Assembly: GCA_016718035.1 (NCBI GenBank)
Contig: JADKEK010000004.1
Span: forward strand, 372,001 to 436,000
DNA length: 64,000 nucleotides
Direction: 5' to 3'
Source of the DNA: Bacteroidota bacterium
GTDB lineage: Bacteria > Bacteroidota > Bacteroidia > Chitinophagales > BACL12
The notes beneath the pieces were generated by a model. The model was not told the origin of the DNA. It saw only the letters and a list, made by a program, of their open reading frames with translations, and ran no database searches. Position numbers and translations under genes: made by a program. Below, one piece after another: positions 28,289 to 38,439 of the stretch (position 1 is the stretch's first letter; every line of letters starts with the position of its first letter).

Positions 28289-28552
28289 GTGAAATTCATT
28301 GGTATTTTTCTTTCACTACTTTTATTTACGTTGAAACAGGGATTTACACAAACCAATAATTTTGCCCCACTTGGTGCAACTTGGTATTATAGCGATATTT
28401 ATAATATCGATTATGATGACACAATCTATGTTACTGGTTACAACAAAGTTGAAAGTATAGCTGACACCAATATCGACGGAATAAATTGCAGGGAATTAAA
28501 ATTTAGTTTTGTAAACCCCACCGGCGGTTTAGAAAGTGCATTAATGTTTTAG
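28289..28552 (+). pseudogene. truncated exported protein, N-terminal remnant
   Basis: From a GTG at 28289 about 87 residues can be read: a signal peptide (FIGIFLSLLLFTLKQGFTQ), then NNFAPLGATWYYSDIYN and a segment ending NPTGGLESALMF. This opening is typical of Bacteroidota T9SS proteins several hundred residues long. Here it stops after about 70 mature residues without a sorting domain. I read it as a remnant left by deletion; an authentic short protein cannot be excluded. Confidence 0.55.
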
Positions 28553-28645
28553 TAAGCACCCCATCAATGCGAAGTTGCCGATTTTGGAACAAACAATGTG
28601 ACTTAAACATTGAACACGGCTCTTTTTAAGGGCTGTTATTAAACT

Positions 28646-29752
28646 TTATTTATGTTGTTTATAATATTCATGAATGGCATTTATCATATTGTTTTGAGTG
28701 CTAAAAACCGGTTCATATTTTCCACTAGGAAATAAATTCATTCCTATAATTATAGTTAAGTTGTTTTGAGTATTATAGTGTATGTCGCAATTATAGCCAT
28801 GTGTGTTTCCACCATGAGAAACATAAATAGGCTTTTCGGTTTTGTCGAGATTCAAATCCCAGCATAGGCCGACTCCATGATAAAACCATTCCATGCCATC
28901 AGCATTTAAGTCTCGGTAAATGATGGTTGGGCTAATCATCTTTTTTAATTGTGAACTATCAATTAAATTCCCTTTAAACAAACAATCGACAAATTTATTC
29001 AAATCGGTTAGGTTGCCTAATACCGCACCGGCAGAATTTGCCCAGCTATGGTCAATCTCAGTAAAGTCTGTGTATTTATTGTGCTTTATTTTATAACCTC
29101 TTGCTGTATTGAAAGGAATTTTATCATCACTACAATATATCATACTTTCTAACCCACAAGGTTTAAATATCCTTTCAGTAATATTCTGTTGATAGGATTG
29201 TGCTGTAATTTTTTCTATGATTAACCCTAATATTACATAACCTGTGTTGCAATAATCATATTTACTGCCAGGTGTAAAGTTGAGTTTTCGTTTTAAACTA
29301 TTTTCGAGACATTGATTTGGAGTGTCTTCCCATTTTAATTTTTTCGAAGCGGTATAATTATACAAACCTGACGAATGGTTTAACAGGTGTTTTATAGTTA
29401 TACCGGCTGCGTTGTGTTGTTTTAAGTCTATGTATTTAGTTGCCGAATCGTCAATTGACAATTTTCCTTCAGATTCTAATTGAAGTATCATAACTGCAGT
29501 AAATACTTTAGTAATGCTACCATAGCGCCATCTCGTAGAATCATTTACTTCAGTTGTTTTTTCAATTTCATGGTGGCCATAATTATAAATGGTATAGCCT
29601 TTACTATCTGAAATTATAACTTGTATTCCCGGTATTCCTTTTTCTAATCCGGTTGTTGCAATTGAGTCTAATTTGAGTTTTAAATCATCTTGAGCCATTG
29701 AAATCAAACAAAAAGCAGTTGCGAGTATCGTGAGGATGTATTTTTTAGTCAT
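28646..29752 (-). CDS. serine hydrolase, class C beta-lactamase/DD-peptidase fold
   Basis: 368 aa with a signal peptide ending SMAQ. Motif SxxK is SITK in RWRYGSITKVF, the YxN motif is YCN in KYDYCNTGYV, and the KTG-equivalent is HGG in YVSHGGNTHGY. All three are intact, so this is an active-site serine hydrolase of the beta-lactamase-related family (esterase, D-aminopeptidase or penicillin-binding type). Substrate unknown. Confidence 0.86.
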   Translation of the reverse strand: MTKKYILTILATAFCLISMAQDDLKLKLDSIATTGLEKGIPGIQVIISDSKGYTIYNYGHHEIEKTTEVNDSTRWRYGSITKVFTAVMILQLESEGKLSIDDSATKYIDLKQHNAAGITIKHLLNHSSGLYNYTASKKLKWEDTPNQCLENSLKRKLNFTPGSKYDYCNTGYVILGLIIEKITAQSYQQNITERIFKPCGLESMIYCSDDKIPFNTARGYKIKHNKYTDFTEIDHSWANSAGAVLGNLTDLNKFVDCLFKGNLIDSSQLKKMISPTIIYRDLNADGMEWFYHGVGLCWDLNLDKTEKPIYVSHGGNTHGYNCDIHYNTQNNLTIIIGMNLFPSGKYEPVFSTQNNMINAIHEYYKQHK

Positions 29753-29907
29753 AGTGGTATGTTTGATATTGGTTTTCTATTCATCAGATGATGACCTTGT
29801 GAAACTGTAATTCACTTGCCAAAAGAGAATTTTATATATAATATAGGTCGCCATGTATTGTTAAGTTCAACGTAAAACCGTTAAAACAACTCCATTGTTA
29901 ACACTCA

Positions 29908-31337
29908 TTATAATTTTAATGCATTTATTATATAAGGGTCATAATTTGTTAAAAAGTCTTTACTCCAAACATTTCCAATATAACTATATCTTATTTTATA
30001 GTCATTTAAATTTGGAAATATGGTAACGTCGTATTTGTCCTGCATAATGTCACTTATTGAATAACTATTTGTCAAATCAATTGTAGGTGCTATGGTAAAT
30101 TGAATTTTTGAATAGGGCAGTTCAAAATTTATTCCATCAAAACCTGACCCTAAAAAGGTTCCAGTCGGTGTGCCAATAGAATAGAAATTGTCATCTTGCT
30201 TAAATGAAGAAACTTTGAAAATGCTAGCCCCAGACGAGTAAACATAATCATTCCCAACCGTGATAATTTTACAATTTAAGTTCAGTGAATTGTTATATGG
30301 TTTATAGGTGACAGATTGTTTTAATAAAGGGTATAATATGTGGTTATTTAAGAATGGAATGTTTTCAGGCGCAAGATTTTTAATCCCATGAATGCGTTTG
30401 TACTTACGTGTCATATATGAAGTTTCGTTTCCATAAATGGCGTATGCTAATTGTAATGGGTCGGCTATTAAAGACCGAAAAACATTTATCCAAGTAAAAT
30501 CGCTACCACCTCCATTAAATCTGACATCAATAATAACTTTATCAATTTGTTTGCCATTGCCAACTTCTGAAATTTTGCCGGAATAATACTTACGGTCAGC
30601 GTAATTCATGGAAGGTATTCTAATGTAAAGTGTTTTAAATTCCGGCCAATATTCAACTTTCCTCGAGTCTTCGAAAATAGTTTCGTCTTCTACAAATTGA
30701 ACGCTTTCTTTAAATATGAAGTTTTTTGATATTTCGGAACTGTTGTTTGTTTTGAAGGTAAGATAAACATACCCTTTTTCTATAATATTGTCCGCAAAAA
30801 TTAAATTATCAAAGTAGTATATGCCTCGTTTAACGTCAATTTTCATATTGCTTCTAAAAGGGATAACCGATAAGGCAAAACTATCAATTACCAAATCATT
30901 TACTTGTACCAACTCAAATCCACTTTCAAATTGAATGTTGTCGTAAATAAAAGTTCTGGTTACAACGTATCTACCATCAATATATTTTATGGGTAATGAA
31001 AGTTGCAGGCTATCAAAAAGCTTTTCGTACGCAACATTGGGAGTTAGAATATGTGTGTGCCCGTCTTGGCATGTAATTAATGATTTGTTTACCAATCGCC
31101 AGAAATCATCATAGTTTGTTATATTTTCTATTTCATTACGATACGACTTAATGGTATCTAAATTGGAATATCCTGTGAGTTCCTTCTTTAAAAATAAATG
31201 AGGTGAAACCTGTTCCAAAGTTATAGTCAGGTAATCAAAGTCTGCACGTACAATTCATGCTTTTGAAGGATTTTGTTCTGGGCAAATGAATGACTTAAAT
31301 TAAATATAAAAATGATTAGTATTCCGAAACCTTTCAT
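29908..31337 (-). CDS. S41 family peptidase-like protein, frameshifted near its N-terminus
   Basis: Main frame 29908-31245 contains LTITLEQVSPHLFL, CQDGHTHIL, an S41 tail-protease core VIIDVRFNGGGSDF and a catalytic-Ser region YVYSSGASIF. The signal peptide (MKGFGILIIFIFNLSHSFAQ, ATG at 31337) lies in another frame that ends at 31227. The two frames overlap around 31246-31255, where one missing base would join ELYV to ADFDYLTITLEQ. Translation from the internal TTG at 31218 alone would give a protein without export signal. Likely secreted C-terminal-processing-type peptidase. Confidence 0.72.
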
Positions 31338-31776
31338 ATGGTATAATGCTATTTGCAGCGTGTAAAAAACCGCTCTATCATTGATTTTTTTCAAAACTAC
31401 CAAATAATCCGAACATCGGTAATATCTTTCGAAATTGCCAATAGGAAATTCACTATATCTCAAAGCCATTATTTAAAGAGCTTTAATACGTTTACTAATT
31501 AAAATAGTAGTAGCTCCACTTTTTGATTTGCGATGGCTTTTGATTGCTATTTTAAGATAAAAAATTGTTTTTGTGGCAGAATTAAAATGAGAACAAAAGC
31601 CGAGATTAGGTTATTGCTCGTAATAATTCATAAAGTCCCTATAGTACCAATGATAATATTATACCAAATTTTGCTCATCGCATCGAATACAAGAAACTCG
31701 TTCAAAACTATATGTAAATGCTTCGTGTTAGTTGTTTTGATAAACCTTATAAATGCTAACAATTTTTATTGACTTA
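31338..31776. other. 439-bp intergenic stretch, nothing recognised
   Basis: AT-rich, with only short open frames of unlikely composition. A phrase near 31394 (AAAACTACCAAATAATC) recurs in the spacer near 34747; no repeat structure or RNA could be assigned. Confidence 0.3.
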
Positions 31777-32511
31777 TCAATTATTCAAATGTTTTAAAAC
31801 GATTTCCTCTGTTGCTGTATCAAAAATCAAAATCCCTTCCGTTTTATCGTCTAATTGTCCGACTAATTCACCCTTTTTTGTCCATACAGCACTTTTGCCG
31901 ACACTTAAAAAATTATCACAAAAACCTACTGCATTGGACATTAATACCGGCATTGCATATTGCTTTGCTATAAAGGGATAATGGTCCACTGCTTTTTCAA
32001 GGCCATTTGCCGGTTTTGCAACGCTTGCCAAATATACGTTAGCACCAAGTTTACAAGCAGATTTTGCATGTGTAGGTTGTAAACTTTCATAACAAATAGC
32101 CGGTGCTATATTCCATGCGGCTAATTTAATTATGACTTGTTCAACACCGTTCTGAAAATAAGGAAACTCGTCTGAATGTAGTATTTGTTTTGAATATGTT
32201 TGCCTCGGTATATTAGGCTCAAAAATAATCATACTAATTCTGACTTGTATTTCAATTACCGTCGGCAGTCCCACACCAATAATGATATTGTTGATATCAC
32301 TTATTTCCTGAAATATGTCTAAACGTGGATCATTTTGATGGGTTGCTAATTTTTTCGCAAGTTCCGGTTCGTAACCTGTTAATGAAAGTTCCGGAAAAAA
32401 TATTGCTGCTGCATTTAAAGTCAATGCAAGCTCAATAAATTTTTTGTGCGCTTCAATATTAGCAGCAATATTTCCTGTAATAGGTTTTGTCTGTGCGACG
32501 CAAATTTTCAT
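31777..32511 (-). CDS. carbon-nitrogen hydrolase family protein (nitrilase superfamily)
   Basis: 244 aa. The Glu-Lys-Cys triad is visible: Glu in IFFPELSLTGYE, Lys in YSKQILHSDE and Cys in IAPAICYESLQ. It should hydrolyse an amide or nitrile; substrate unknown. Its start directly abuts the stop of the OsmC gene upstream (32512), so the two are co-transcribed. Confidence 0.87.
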   Translation of the reverse strand: MKICVAQTKPITGNIAANIEAHKKFIELALTLNAAAIFFPELSLTGYEPELAKKLATHQNDPRLDIFQEISDINNIIIGVGLPTVIEIQVRISMIIFEPNIPRQTYSKQILHSDEFPYFQNGVEQVIIKLAAWNIAPAICYESLQPTHAKSACKLGANVYLASVAKPANGLEKAVDHYPFIAKQYAMPVLMSNAVGFCDNFLSVGKSAVWTKKGELVGQLDDKTEGILIFDTATEEIVLKHLNN

Positions 32512-32985
32512 TTAGTTTTCTAGTTTACAAATTGGATTGCACTTCACTTCAAAATTCACAGAGTTTGCTATATAACAAACTTCGTGGGCTTTGTGATGTA
32601 ATGCTATTGCTTTTTCCACCATACTTTCATCTGCTACATAAAATATGGGATTAAGTGTTACTTCCTTAAAGCTGCCGCCACCATTTGTTGTTTCAATCAT
32701 AATTCCCATTGCATTGTCGGTATATGCCGTAATAACAATTCCTTCCAATGCGCAAACGTATAGGTAGGATAACATGTGGCAAGATGAAATGGCTGATACC
32801 AAGAGGTCTTCGGGATTTAATTTCGATTTGTCCCCAACAGCTGGATTGTCTGTTGTTAGAAATAATTCAGGTTTGCCGTCAACGGTTACCGTATGACTAC
32901 GGTCGTAGTTTCGAACATTTTTTGTCCCTTCACCTTTATTACCTGTCCATACGGCAGTAGTTTTGTAGATGTGCTCGTGTGCCAT
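32512..32985 (-). CDS. OsmC family peroxide-reducing protein
   Basis: 157 aa. The two reactive cysteines lie in the expected contexts: AISSCHMLSYLYVC (first) and KAHEVCYIANS (second). The N-terminal AVWTGNKGEG segment is typical of the OsmC/YhfA-like branch. It reduces organic hydroperoxides using thiols. Next genes on both sides are separated by 0 and 11 bp, implying an operon with the nitrilase-like and 115-aa genes. Confidence 0.88.
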   Translation of the reverse strand: MAHEHIYKTTAVWTGNKGEGTKNVRNYDRSHTVTVDGKPELFLTTDNPAVGDKSKLNPEDLLVSAISSCHMLSYLYVCALEGIVITAYTDNAMGIMIETTNGGGSFKEVTLNPIFYVADESMVEKAIALHHKAHEVCYIANSVNFEVKCNPICKLEN

Positions 32986-32996
32986 TTTATTAATAT

Positions 32997-33344
32997 TTAT
33001 TGTTCTTCAATTATTGACTGTCCTTTTGATTTATCGCCCGAAGTCCACTCCCAACTTTCGTGAAGGCGAATTTTACCATTGTTTAAAATTTCCGGTTTTG
33101 AAATGCAAATTCCTGTCATCAATTCACCTTTTTCATTTACTTGATGATAACGCATGTCTATATTCCCATCCATGTCAACCAAACCTATTAAATGCCCATA
33201 TTTAATTTTTCCACCGGAATATTCAGAGGTTAATATATTGCCTACTTGTTTGTAAAGAAAAAGTGTTTCGTTGGAAGTTTCTCCGTTATCAGTGTTGCTA
33301 ACTGGCCTGAATTTTTTATTGTTGTAGTTGATTGTTTCGTTCAT
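32997..33344 (-). CDS. small conserved protein, family often labelled 'n-acetylglutamate synthase'
   Basis: 115 aa built of short beta-strand-like repeats (YSGGKIKYGHLIGLVDMDG, MRYHQVNEKGELMTG, RLHESWEWTSGD). I recognise the family as one that automated pipelines often call n-acetylglutamate synthase. It has no acetyltransferase motif, so that name should not be trusted. Function unknown. It is 11 bp from the OsmC gene and probably in one operon with it. Confidence 0.75.
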   Translation of the reverse strand: MNETINYNNKKFRPVSNTDNGETSNETLFLYKQVGNILTSEYSGGKIKYGHLIGLVDMDGNIDMRYHQVNEKGELMTGICISKPEILNNGKIRLHESWEWTSGDKSKGQSIIEEQ

Positions 33345-33439
33345 AGTATGATTTATACTAATTCATATTTAATTATAAAAAATGGGTAAATGGATTCAAC
33401 TTTTACCATGGTAATGCCATCAGTATGTTTACATCCTTC

Positions 33440-33814
33440 CTATATCCAATCTAATTCCTTTACTGTCATTTCACTTATGACATTACCGGTATGTAAAGTT
33501 GCTTTAGGCTCGAATAAGAGATTGAATACAATTTCGCCATTGGTATGTGGGCGATGTTCAACACCTTTTGGAACAATTAGGATTTCCCCTTCCTTCACTT
33601 CAACTGTTCTGCCATCTCTAAAGTCCATCAATAGCGTTCCTTTGAAAACCATAAACAATTCGTCTTCGTTTTCGTGACTATGCCAAACAAAATCATCTTT
33701 CAATTTACAAAGTTTTACATATTGCCCATTGAGTTCACCTATAATGTGAGGTGTCCATTCTTTGTTAAACAAGGAAAACTTTTGCATGATATTTATTGGG
33801 TTAATATCTGGCAT
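33440..33814 (-). CDS. cupin domain protein
   Basis: 124 aa (or 115 from the Met in MQKFSLFNKEW). A single conserved cupin barrel: motif 1 is WHSHENEDELFMVFKG with the metal-binding His-x-His and Glu, motif 2 is PKGVEHRPH. Likely binds a metal and a small ligand; enzymatic or sensory role not decidable. Stands alone between the 115-aa gene and an AraC regulator, same strand. Confidence 0.82.
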   Translation of the reverse strand: MPDINPINIMQKFSLFNKEWTPHIIGELNGQYVKLCKLKDDFVWHSHENEDELFMVFKGTLLMDFRDGRTVEVKEGEILIVPKGVEHRPHTNGEIVFNLLFEPKATLHTGNVISEMTVKELDWI

Positions 33815-33908
33815 GGGTTAGGATTTAAGTGTATTTGTAAATTAGTTCACTTCAAATTTTGAACAAAGTTCTGATTGGCAGCATACATAAAATAGTAAAA
33901 AAATGCTC

Positions 33909-34631
33909 TTATTTAAAATTTTTAGGGGTAGTTGCCCACATTTTTTTGAAATATTTTATGAAATGGCTTTGGTCGAAAAAGCCTAATTCATAGGCTACAT
34001 CTGTCGACATTTTCCCTTTTTCTAACAGTGTTTTAGCTTTAATTGTCTTCTCCTGCTGTTTTAACTGCCCAATTGTTAAGCCATTGCTCTTCTTGAATTT
34101 TCTTTGAAAATGAAACTTACTTAAATGAGCTTTTTCAGCAAGTTCATCAATTGGTAGATCATAATCTATTTCGGGTGATAGGTTGCTCCTGGAGTAGGAA
34201 ATTTCACTGTCGGGAACTTGTAACTGGTTGATTAAATTTTGGAGCATAAAAATGGAATCATTTATTTCATTTTTATCAATATTAAGTTTTATTTTATTAA
34301 ATAACTCAACCAACTTTTTAACGATATCAGTTTGTTTTAGTATTTGTGTTTGAATTTTATTTTGGTCTGCCAAACTAAAATATTCTTTGGGTAAAAAGAG
34401 GGCTTTATACACGGTCTGTTTTGAGATAGTGTTTCTATGAATTACGTCCGGCGCTATGATAAGTGCTTCGGCTTCATTAATTTTCAAACTGGTGTCTTGA
34501 AACTCGTAAGTTATAGAACCAACTTCAACCAAAATTATGGTATAACAATTGTGAAAATGCCAAGGATATTGGTGTTTTGAAATTTTTCCTTCGAAAAGTT
34601 CCAAATCAAAATATTTAGTATAGTTAACCAT
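33909..34631 (-). CDS. AraC family transcriptional regulator
   Basis: 240 aa. An N-terminal cupin-like sensor (WHFHNCYTIILVEVG, PDVIHRN) and a C-terminal double helix-turn-helix: first helix set AEKAHLSKFHFQRKFK, second DVAYELGFFDQSHFIKYFKK, a good AraC signature. It may control the downstream cupin/OsmC/nitrilase-like genes, which lie in the same orientation. That link is inferred from position only. Confidence 0.87.
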   Translation of the reverse strand: MVNYTKYFDLELFEGKISKHQYPWHFHNCYTIILVEVGSITYEFQDTSLKINEAEALIIAPDVIHRNTISKQTVYKALFLPKEYFSLADQNKIQTQILKQTDIVKKLVELFNKIKLNIDKNEINDSIFMLQNLINQLQVPDSEISYSRSNLSPEIDYDLPIDELAEKAHLSKFHFQRKFKKSNGLTIGQLKQQEKTIKAKTLLEKGKMSTDVAYELGFFDQSHFIKYFKKMWATTPKNFK

Positions 34632-35044
34632 TATGCTTGTGGTTTTTAGAAAAGTTTATAAAAAGTTGTCCTAAATCAACTTATGCTATTTAATGATAAC
34701 TGCATGCGTTTTGGGCTGAAACTACCGGTACGCTTTAAACTTTCAAAACTACCAAATAATCTGAAAGGAGGTGCTACCTTCCAAAAAAATTTATAAAAAT
34801 GAATTTTATCACAAATCAAAACCGGCAAGGATAAGAATTGGCAGATTGGAGTGTTAAGTAGCAGTCAACATCCATATTAGTTTTAACTATATTTATTCAA
34901 AGCATTTGCACCTCAAACTGTGGAAGTTTAATAAAAAGGGATTAAAAATATAATCCTTGTGAAAGTCAAACATTAATCAGAAATTTATAAATTACAATCC
35001 AAAACGGTTCAAATTACTTTATTGTTTGGATTAGCAATCGTTTT
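34632..35044. other. 413-bp intergenic stretch, nothing recognised
   Basis: AT-rich. An AAAGGAGG at about 34764 is not followed by a usable start. GGCTGAAACTA near 34713 recurs at 38310 in another spacer. No gene, RNA or clear hairpin found. Confidence 0.3.
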
Positions 35045-35470
35045 CTAAATAGCCAAACCAAAATTCAATCCTTTGTTTTTTGCATTCGGCTCAATTAAAT
35101 CCCATAAGTTTCCATATAAATCTTCAAATACAGCAACTGTTCCGTAGTCAAATGTTTCAGGTCGTCGCACAAAATTTATTTGCCTGTCTACCATTTTATT
35201 ATAATCTCTCCAAAAATCATCAGTAAACAGAAAAAATCCAACTCGTCCTCCGGTTTGATTTCCAATACTATTTTTTTGTCTTTCATTGGCTGCTTTAGCA
35301 AGCAGTAAACAACATTCTTTCGCTCCACTAGGCGCTATCATTACCCACCTCTTTTCTTCACTTAACTTGGTGTCTTCTAATACTTGAAAGTCGAGCTTCT
35401 GGGTATAGAATGCAATAGCTTCATCATAGTCGTCAACAACTAATGCAATATGCGCAATTCTTTGATACAT
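35045..35470 (-). CDS. VOC family protein (glyoxalase/bleomycin-resistance fold)
   Basis: 141 aa, one VOC domain: a beta-alpha-beta-beta-beta start (IAHIALVVDDYDEAIAFYTQ) and an end with VAVFEDLYGNLWDLIEP, where the Glu is a usual metal ligand. Cytoplasmic. The substrate is unknown. A second VOC protein (36925-37404) lies 1.5 kb away on the same strand but is not a close copy. Confidence 0.85.
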   Translation of the reverse strand: MYQRIAHIALVVDDYDEAIAFYTQKLDFQVLEDTKLSEEKRWVMIAPSGAKECCLLLAKAANERQKNSIGNQTGGRVGFFLFTDDFWRDYNKMVDRQINFVRRPETFDYGTVAVFEDLYGNLWDLIEPNAKNKGLNFGLAI

Positions 35471-35646
35471 TTTTTCCGTATTACTTTAGTTATTATTTTT
35501 TTATCCGCTGCAGGCGATGATCTAGTTCCTAATGCCCCCAACCGGTTTAAGTTAAACGAACTTAGTATTTATGTGAGCCAAAACAATTCGTTTTTTTATT
35601 TTATTAATCGACCAAAACTCACTGGGTTTTTTGGCAGCAATTACTA

Positions 35647-36759
35647 TTATTTCGTCCAAGGTTCCTTTTCTCGAGCATTAACAAATTGCTCACCATCAAA
35701 AATACACAAGCCTTGCCAGCTTCCAAACCAAATTTGCCCTTTGTTATCTTCGAGAATACTAAGTGTGACATTGGAGGTTAAGCCATCATCTGTTGTGAAT
35801 TGTTTGAAATTATTACCATCATATCGGTAAACACCATAACCTTCTGCAGTAAACCAAATATTTCCTTGCCTGTCTTCATAAAAATTATACGTTTCTACAC
35901 CGGCAATAATTCCAGCCTTTGTGAAGTTGGTATATGTTTTACCATCAAATTTGCTTACACCACCATTAAAAGTTCCAATCCATATATTTCCTTGTTTGTC
36001 CTCAAAAATATCTGCAGCGTTATTATCGGTGAGTTCTTTTTTAGCTGTCAGATGAATAAATACTCCATTTTCATATTTAAAAATTCCATTCCCATCAGTA
36101 ACAAACCACATATTTCCTTTGTTGTCTTCAATGATTTTAAAAACCAGTTTATCAGATAGCATCGGTGTTGCATTTTCGACTTTTGCAGTTGGCAATGAAA
36201 AAGGTATAAACTGTTCACCATTAAATTGACAAACTCCTCCAATTGCCCCAACCCAAATAAGCCCGTTTTTATCAATTGTTAAACCCCAAATTTCCGCATT
36301 CACACCTGGCAGTCCTTCTTCGAAAGAAAATGTTTTAAATTTTACACCATCGTATTTTATAAGTCCTTCGGATGTTCCGAACCAAATATTACCTATTGTA
36401 TCTTCAACAATCTCTAAAACCCTAAAATGTGGGCTGATACCTTCAATTGTCATTTTTTCAAGTATTCGTCCATCGTAACGTATAATGCCATTACCATTTG
36501 TCCCAAACCAATAATTCCCTTTTTTGTCTTGATACATGGCTCTTACAAACTCACTAACCATACCATTTAAATTGGTGTGAATTTGCGGAAAGACTGTGCT
36601 TTGATTTACAGTGATTGGTTGGGTGTTAACTTCATTTTCTAATGTATCATTAACAGATTTTTCGTTTGCTTGTCCAATGCAAGATGAGCATAAAAGTATA
36701 AGAATAACCAACATTAAATTTGTTGTTTTGAATAATTGCTTAATGATCATGTTTGTCAT
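35647..36759 (-). CDS. two-component-regulator propeller lipoprotein
   Basis: About 370 aa from the Met at 36759. A hydrophobic signal ends in the lipobox LLCSSCIGQ. The remainder is at least seven Reg_prop repeats of the type DKKGNYWFGTNGNGIIRYDG, GNIWFGTSEGLIKYDG, GNMWFVTDGNGIFKYENG and GQIWFGSWQGL, forming a beta-propeller. In Bacteroidota such propellers are usually the sensor of hybrid histidine kinases; here no kinase domain follows, so it is a stand-alone envelope lipoprotein. Longer starts to 36822 are possible but lack sense as a signal peptide. Confidence 0.82.
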   Translation of the reverse strand: MTNMIIKQLFKTTNLMLVILILLCSSCIGQANEKSVNDTLENEVNTQPITVNQSTVFPQIHTNLNGMVSEFVRAMYQDKKGNYWFGTNGNGIIRYDGRILEKMTIEGISPHFRVLEIVEDTIGNIWFGTSEGLIKYDGVKFKTFSFEEGLPGVNAEIWGLTIDKNGLIWVGAIGGVCQFNGEQFIPFSLPTAKVENATPMLSDKLVFKIIEDNKGNMWFVTDGNGIFKYENGVFIHLTAKKELTDNNAADIFEDKQGNIWIGTFNGGVSKFDGKTYTNFTKAGIIAGVETYNFYEDRQGNIWFTAEGYGVYRYDGNNFKQFTTDDGLTSNVTLSILEDNKGQIWFGSWQGLCIFDGEQFVNAREKEPWTK

Positions 36760-36924
36760 AATGTTGGTTTTATGAATGATGCGCAACCTTGTGCTTATTT
36801 GCACTTTTGCTGTTTGCGTCACATTAATTTGAAATACTACGATAAGATTTGAATATGTAAAACAAAATTAAAAAACAATAAAGTTGTGGCTATAGAGCCA
36901 AGTTGCTGTTAGCGATTTTTTTAT

Positions 36925-37404
36925 TCACTCATTATTTGCCAAAATATCTTTCGCCGTTTTGTTGCCAAGTTGTTCTGCTAAACCGACAAGCAGTCCTTCT
37001 GTACCACGAATGTAGCAGAGTTTATAAATGTTTTGAAAGTTTACAACTTCACCAACAATTTCAACCCCTTGTTGCATAAGTCTGATGAGTAGCTCGTCGA
37101 GATTGTCAACCCTGAACATAACCCTTAGATAACCTAGAGAGTTAACAGGTGCTGTCCTGTGGTCAGAAACAGTTTTAGGTGTTATAAATTTTGAAAGTTC
37201 AAGCCGGCTATTTCCGTCAGGTGTTACCATCATAGCTACCTCTACAGATTGGTTTCCAAGTCCTGTTACTTGTCCGACCCATTCACCTTCAACCATCATT
37301 CGTCCTTCAAGTTCTAATCCAATTTCTTTAAAAAATTGAATTGCATTGTCAAGATTTTCTACAACAATACCAACGTTATTCATTTCTAAAAGGTTGCTTT
37401 TCAT
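36925..37404 (-). CDS. VOC family protein
   Basis: 159 aa. VOC fold with start NNVGIVVENLDNAIQFFKEIG and later VMFRVDNLDELLIRLMQQG; the GTEGLLVGLAEQLG end follows the family pattern. The start is 11 bp from the stop of the DHFR-like gene upstream, so they are probably co-transcribed. Annotated relatives are lactoylglutathione lyase or resistance-like proteins; no specific function can be given. Confidence 0.84.
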   Translation of the reverse strand: MKSNLLEMNNVGIVVENLDNAIQFFKEIGLELEGRMMVEGEWVGQVTGLGNQSVEVAMMVTPDGNSRLELSKFITPKTVSDHRTAPVNSLGYLRVMFRVDNLDELLIRLMQQGVEIVGEVVNFQNIYKLCYIRGTEGLLVGLAEQLGNKTAKDILANNE

Positions 37405-37415
37405 ATGCTGTTTAT

Positions 37416-38036
37416 TTACTTCTTGTTGAGCTTGTATCTTAAATGTGTTGTTAATTCAGACGGTATAACTTCAGCGATTTGAATATCGTATTTGTCTTTA
37501 TCAATACTATCAAAAAGTCTAATTCCACTACCCAGGAAAACAGGTGCTATGTGAATAAAAAATTCATCAACAAGACCTGCATTTAGAAATTGTTGAATGG
37601 TGTTTGCACCACCTTGTATTCTTATGTCTTTGCCTTTTGCTGACTTTTTTGCTTTGTCCAAAGCACTTGCTATGCCATCATTTATAAAGTAGAAGGTTGT
37701 TGTGCCTTCTTGTACCCAGGGTTCACGTTTTTCGTGCGTTAAAACAAATACATCTGCTTTATATAGGTCATTTGGCCAACTAACTTCGCCTTCTTCAAAC
37801 ATGCGTTTACCCATTATAAATGCACCTGTTCTCGTTATCGTTTCTCGAATGTATTTTCCGTCAGCACCATCTTCTTTTCCACCTTCAAATCCAAGGTATT
37901 CCCAAAAGGCTTTTTGATTAAACATCCATGAATGGATTTGCCCTGAAACCCCACCCATAGGATTTTTAGGACTTCTGTTGTCGCCTGCGAAAAAACCGTC
38001 GAGTGATATTCCGCTATCAAAGATTATTTTGTTCAT
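37416..38036 (-). CDS. dihydrofolate reductase family protein (RibD C-terminal-like)
   Basis: 206 aa. Starts IIFDSGISLDGFFAGD, contains FIMGKRMFEEGE and the NADPH-binding-like IRIQGGANTIQQFLNAGLVDEFFIHIAPVFLG region split across 150-185. This is the YyaP/RibD C-terminal group rather than true FolA. Likely a flavin- or pterin-like reductase; substrate unknown. Confidence 0.85.
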   Translation of the reverse strand: MNKIIFDSGISLDGFFAGDNRSPKNPMGGVSGQIHSWMFNQKAFWEYLGFEGGKEDGADGKYIRETITRTGAFIMGKRMFEEGEVSWPNDLYKADVFVLTHEKREPWVQEGTTTFYFINDGIASALDKAKKSAKGKDIRIQGGANTIQQFLNAGLVDEFFIHIAPVFLGSGIRLFDSIDKDKYDIQIAEVIPSELTTHLRYKLNKK

Positions 38037-38439
38037 ATTTTATTATTTAACAAATTAAATTTTTTGCCTGTCGTTTATGGCTGGCACTTTTGCTCAACAT
38101 TGACCCCTATATTTTAAGGCTTGACAATATGGTGAATATTAAATACAATGTACAATTCAATTTCCAATGTTGAATTTTGAACAAATGTTTTTTAGAAATA
38201 CTTCGGCTACCATTTTGCCAAACAGATGTTTCCTGTTGGGTTTGTTATTAGGATGTTTGTAGCCATTTAAGCAATTTTTTATAATCTGCAATACTTCTTG
38301 AATTTGGATGGCTGAAACTATTGGGGTTCTGTAGCCTTTATTTGTGGACCTTATTAGTATCGTGTTTTGACTACCTAATATTTGTAATTTATTAATATTA
38401 CCAAATATGCTTTAGGCTTCAATAAAAATGAAAAACCCT
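38037..38439. other. 403-bp intergenic stretch, nothing recognised
   Basis: AT-rich spacer. No convincing gene or RNA. It shares the short phrase GGCTGAAACTA with the spacer near 34713; too short to define a repeat family. Confidence 0.3.

Noticed and set aside
31227..31469. An independent 80-aa gene upstream of the S41 peptidase.
   Set aside because: Its second half is the peptidase's signal peptide in a shifted frame; the first 44 residues look non-coding.
32997..33344. n-acetylglutamate synthase name for the 115-aa protein.
   Set aside because: No acetyltransferase fold motif is visible; the name looks like an inherited misannotation.
31394..34763. Phrase AAAACTACCAAATAATC present in two spacers as a dispersed repeat.
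   Set aside because: Only about 17 bp shared, flanks differ; chance or remote homology cannot be told apart.
34760..34775. AAAGGAGG as a ribosome binding site of a missed gene.
   Set aside because: No open frame follows, and strong Shine-Dalgarno sites are unusual in this phylum.
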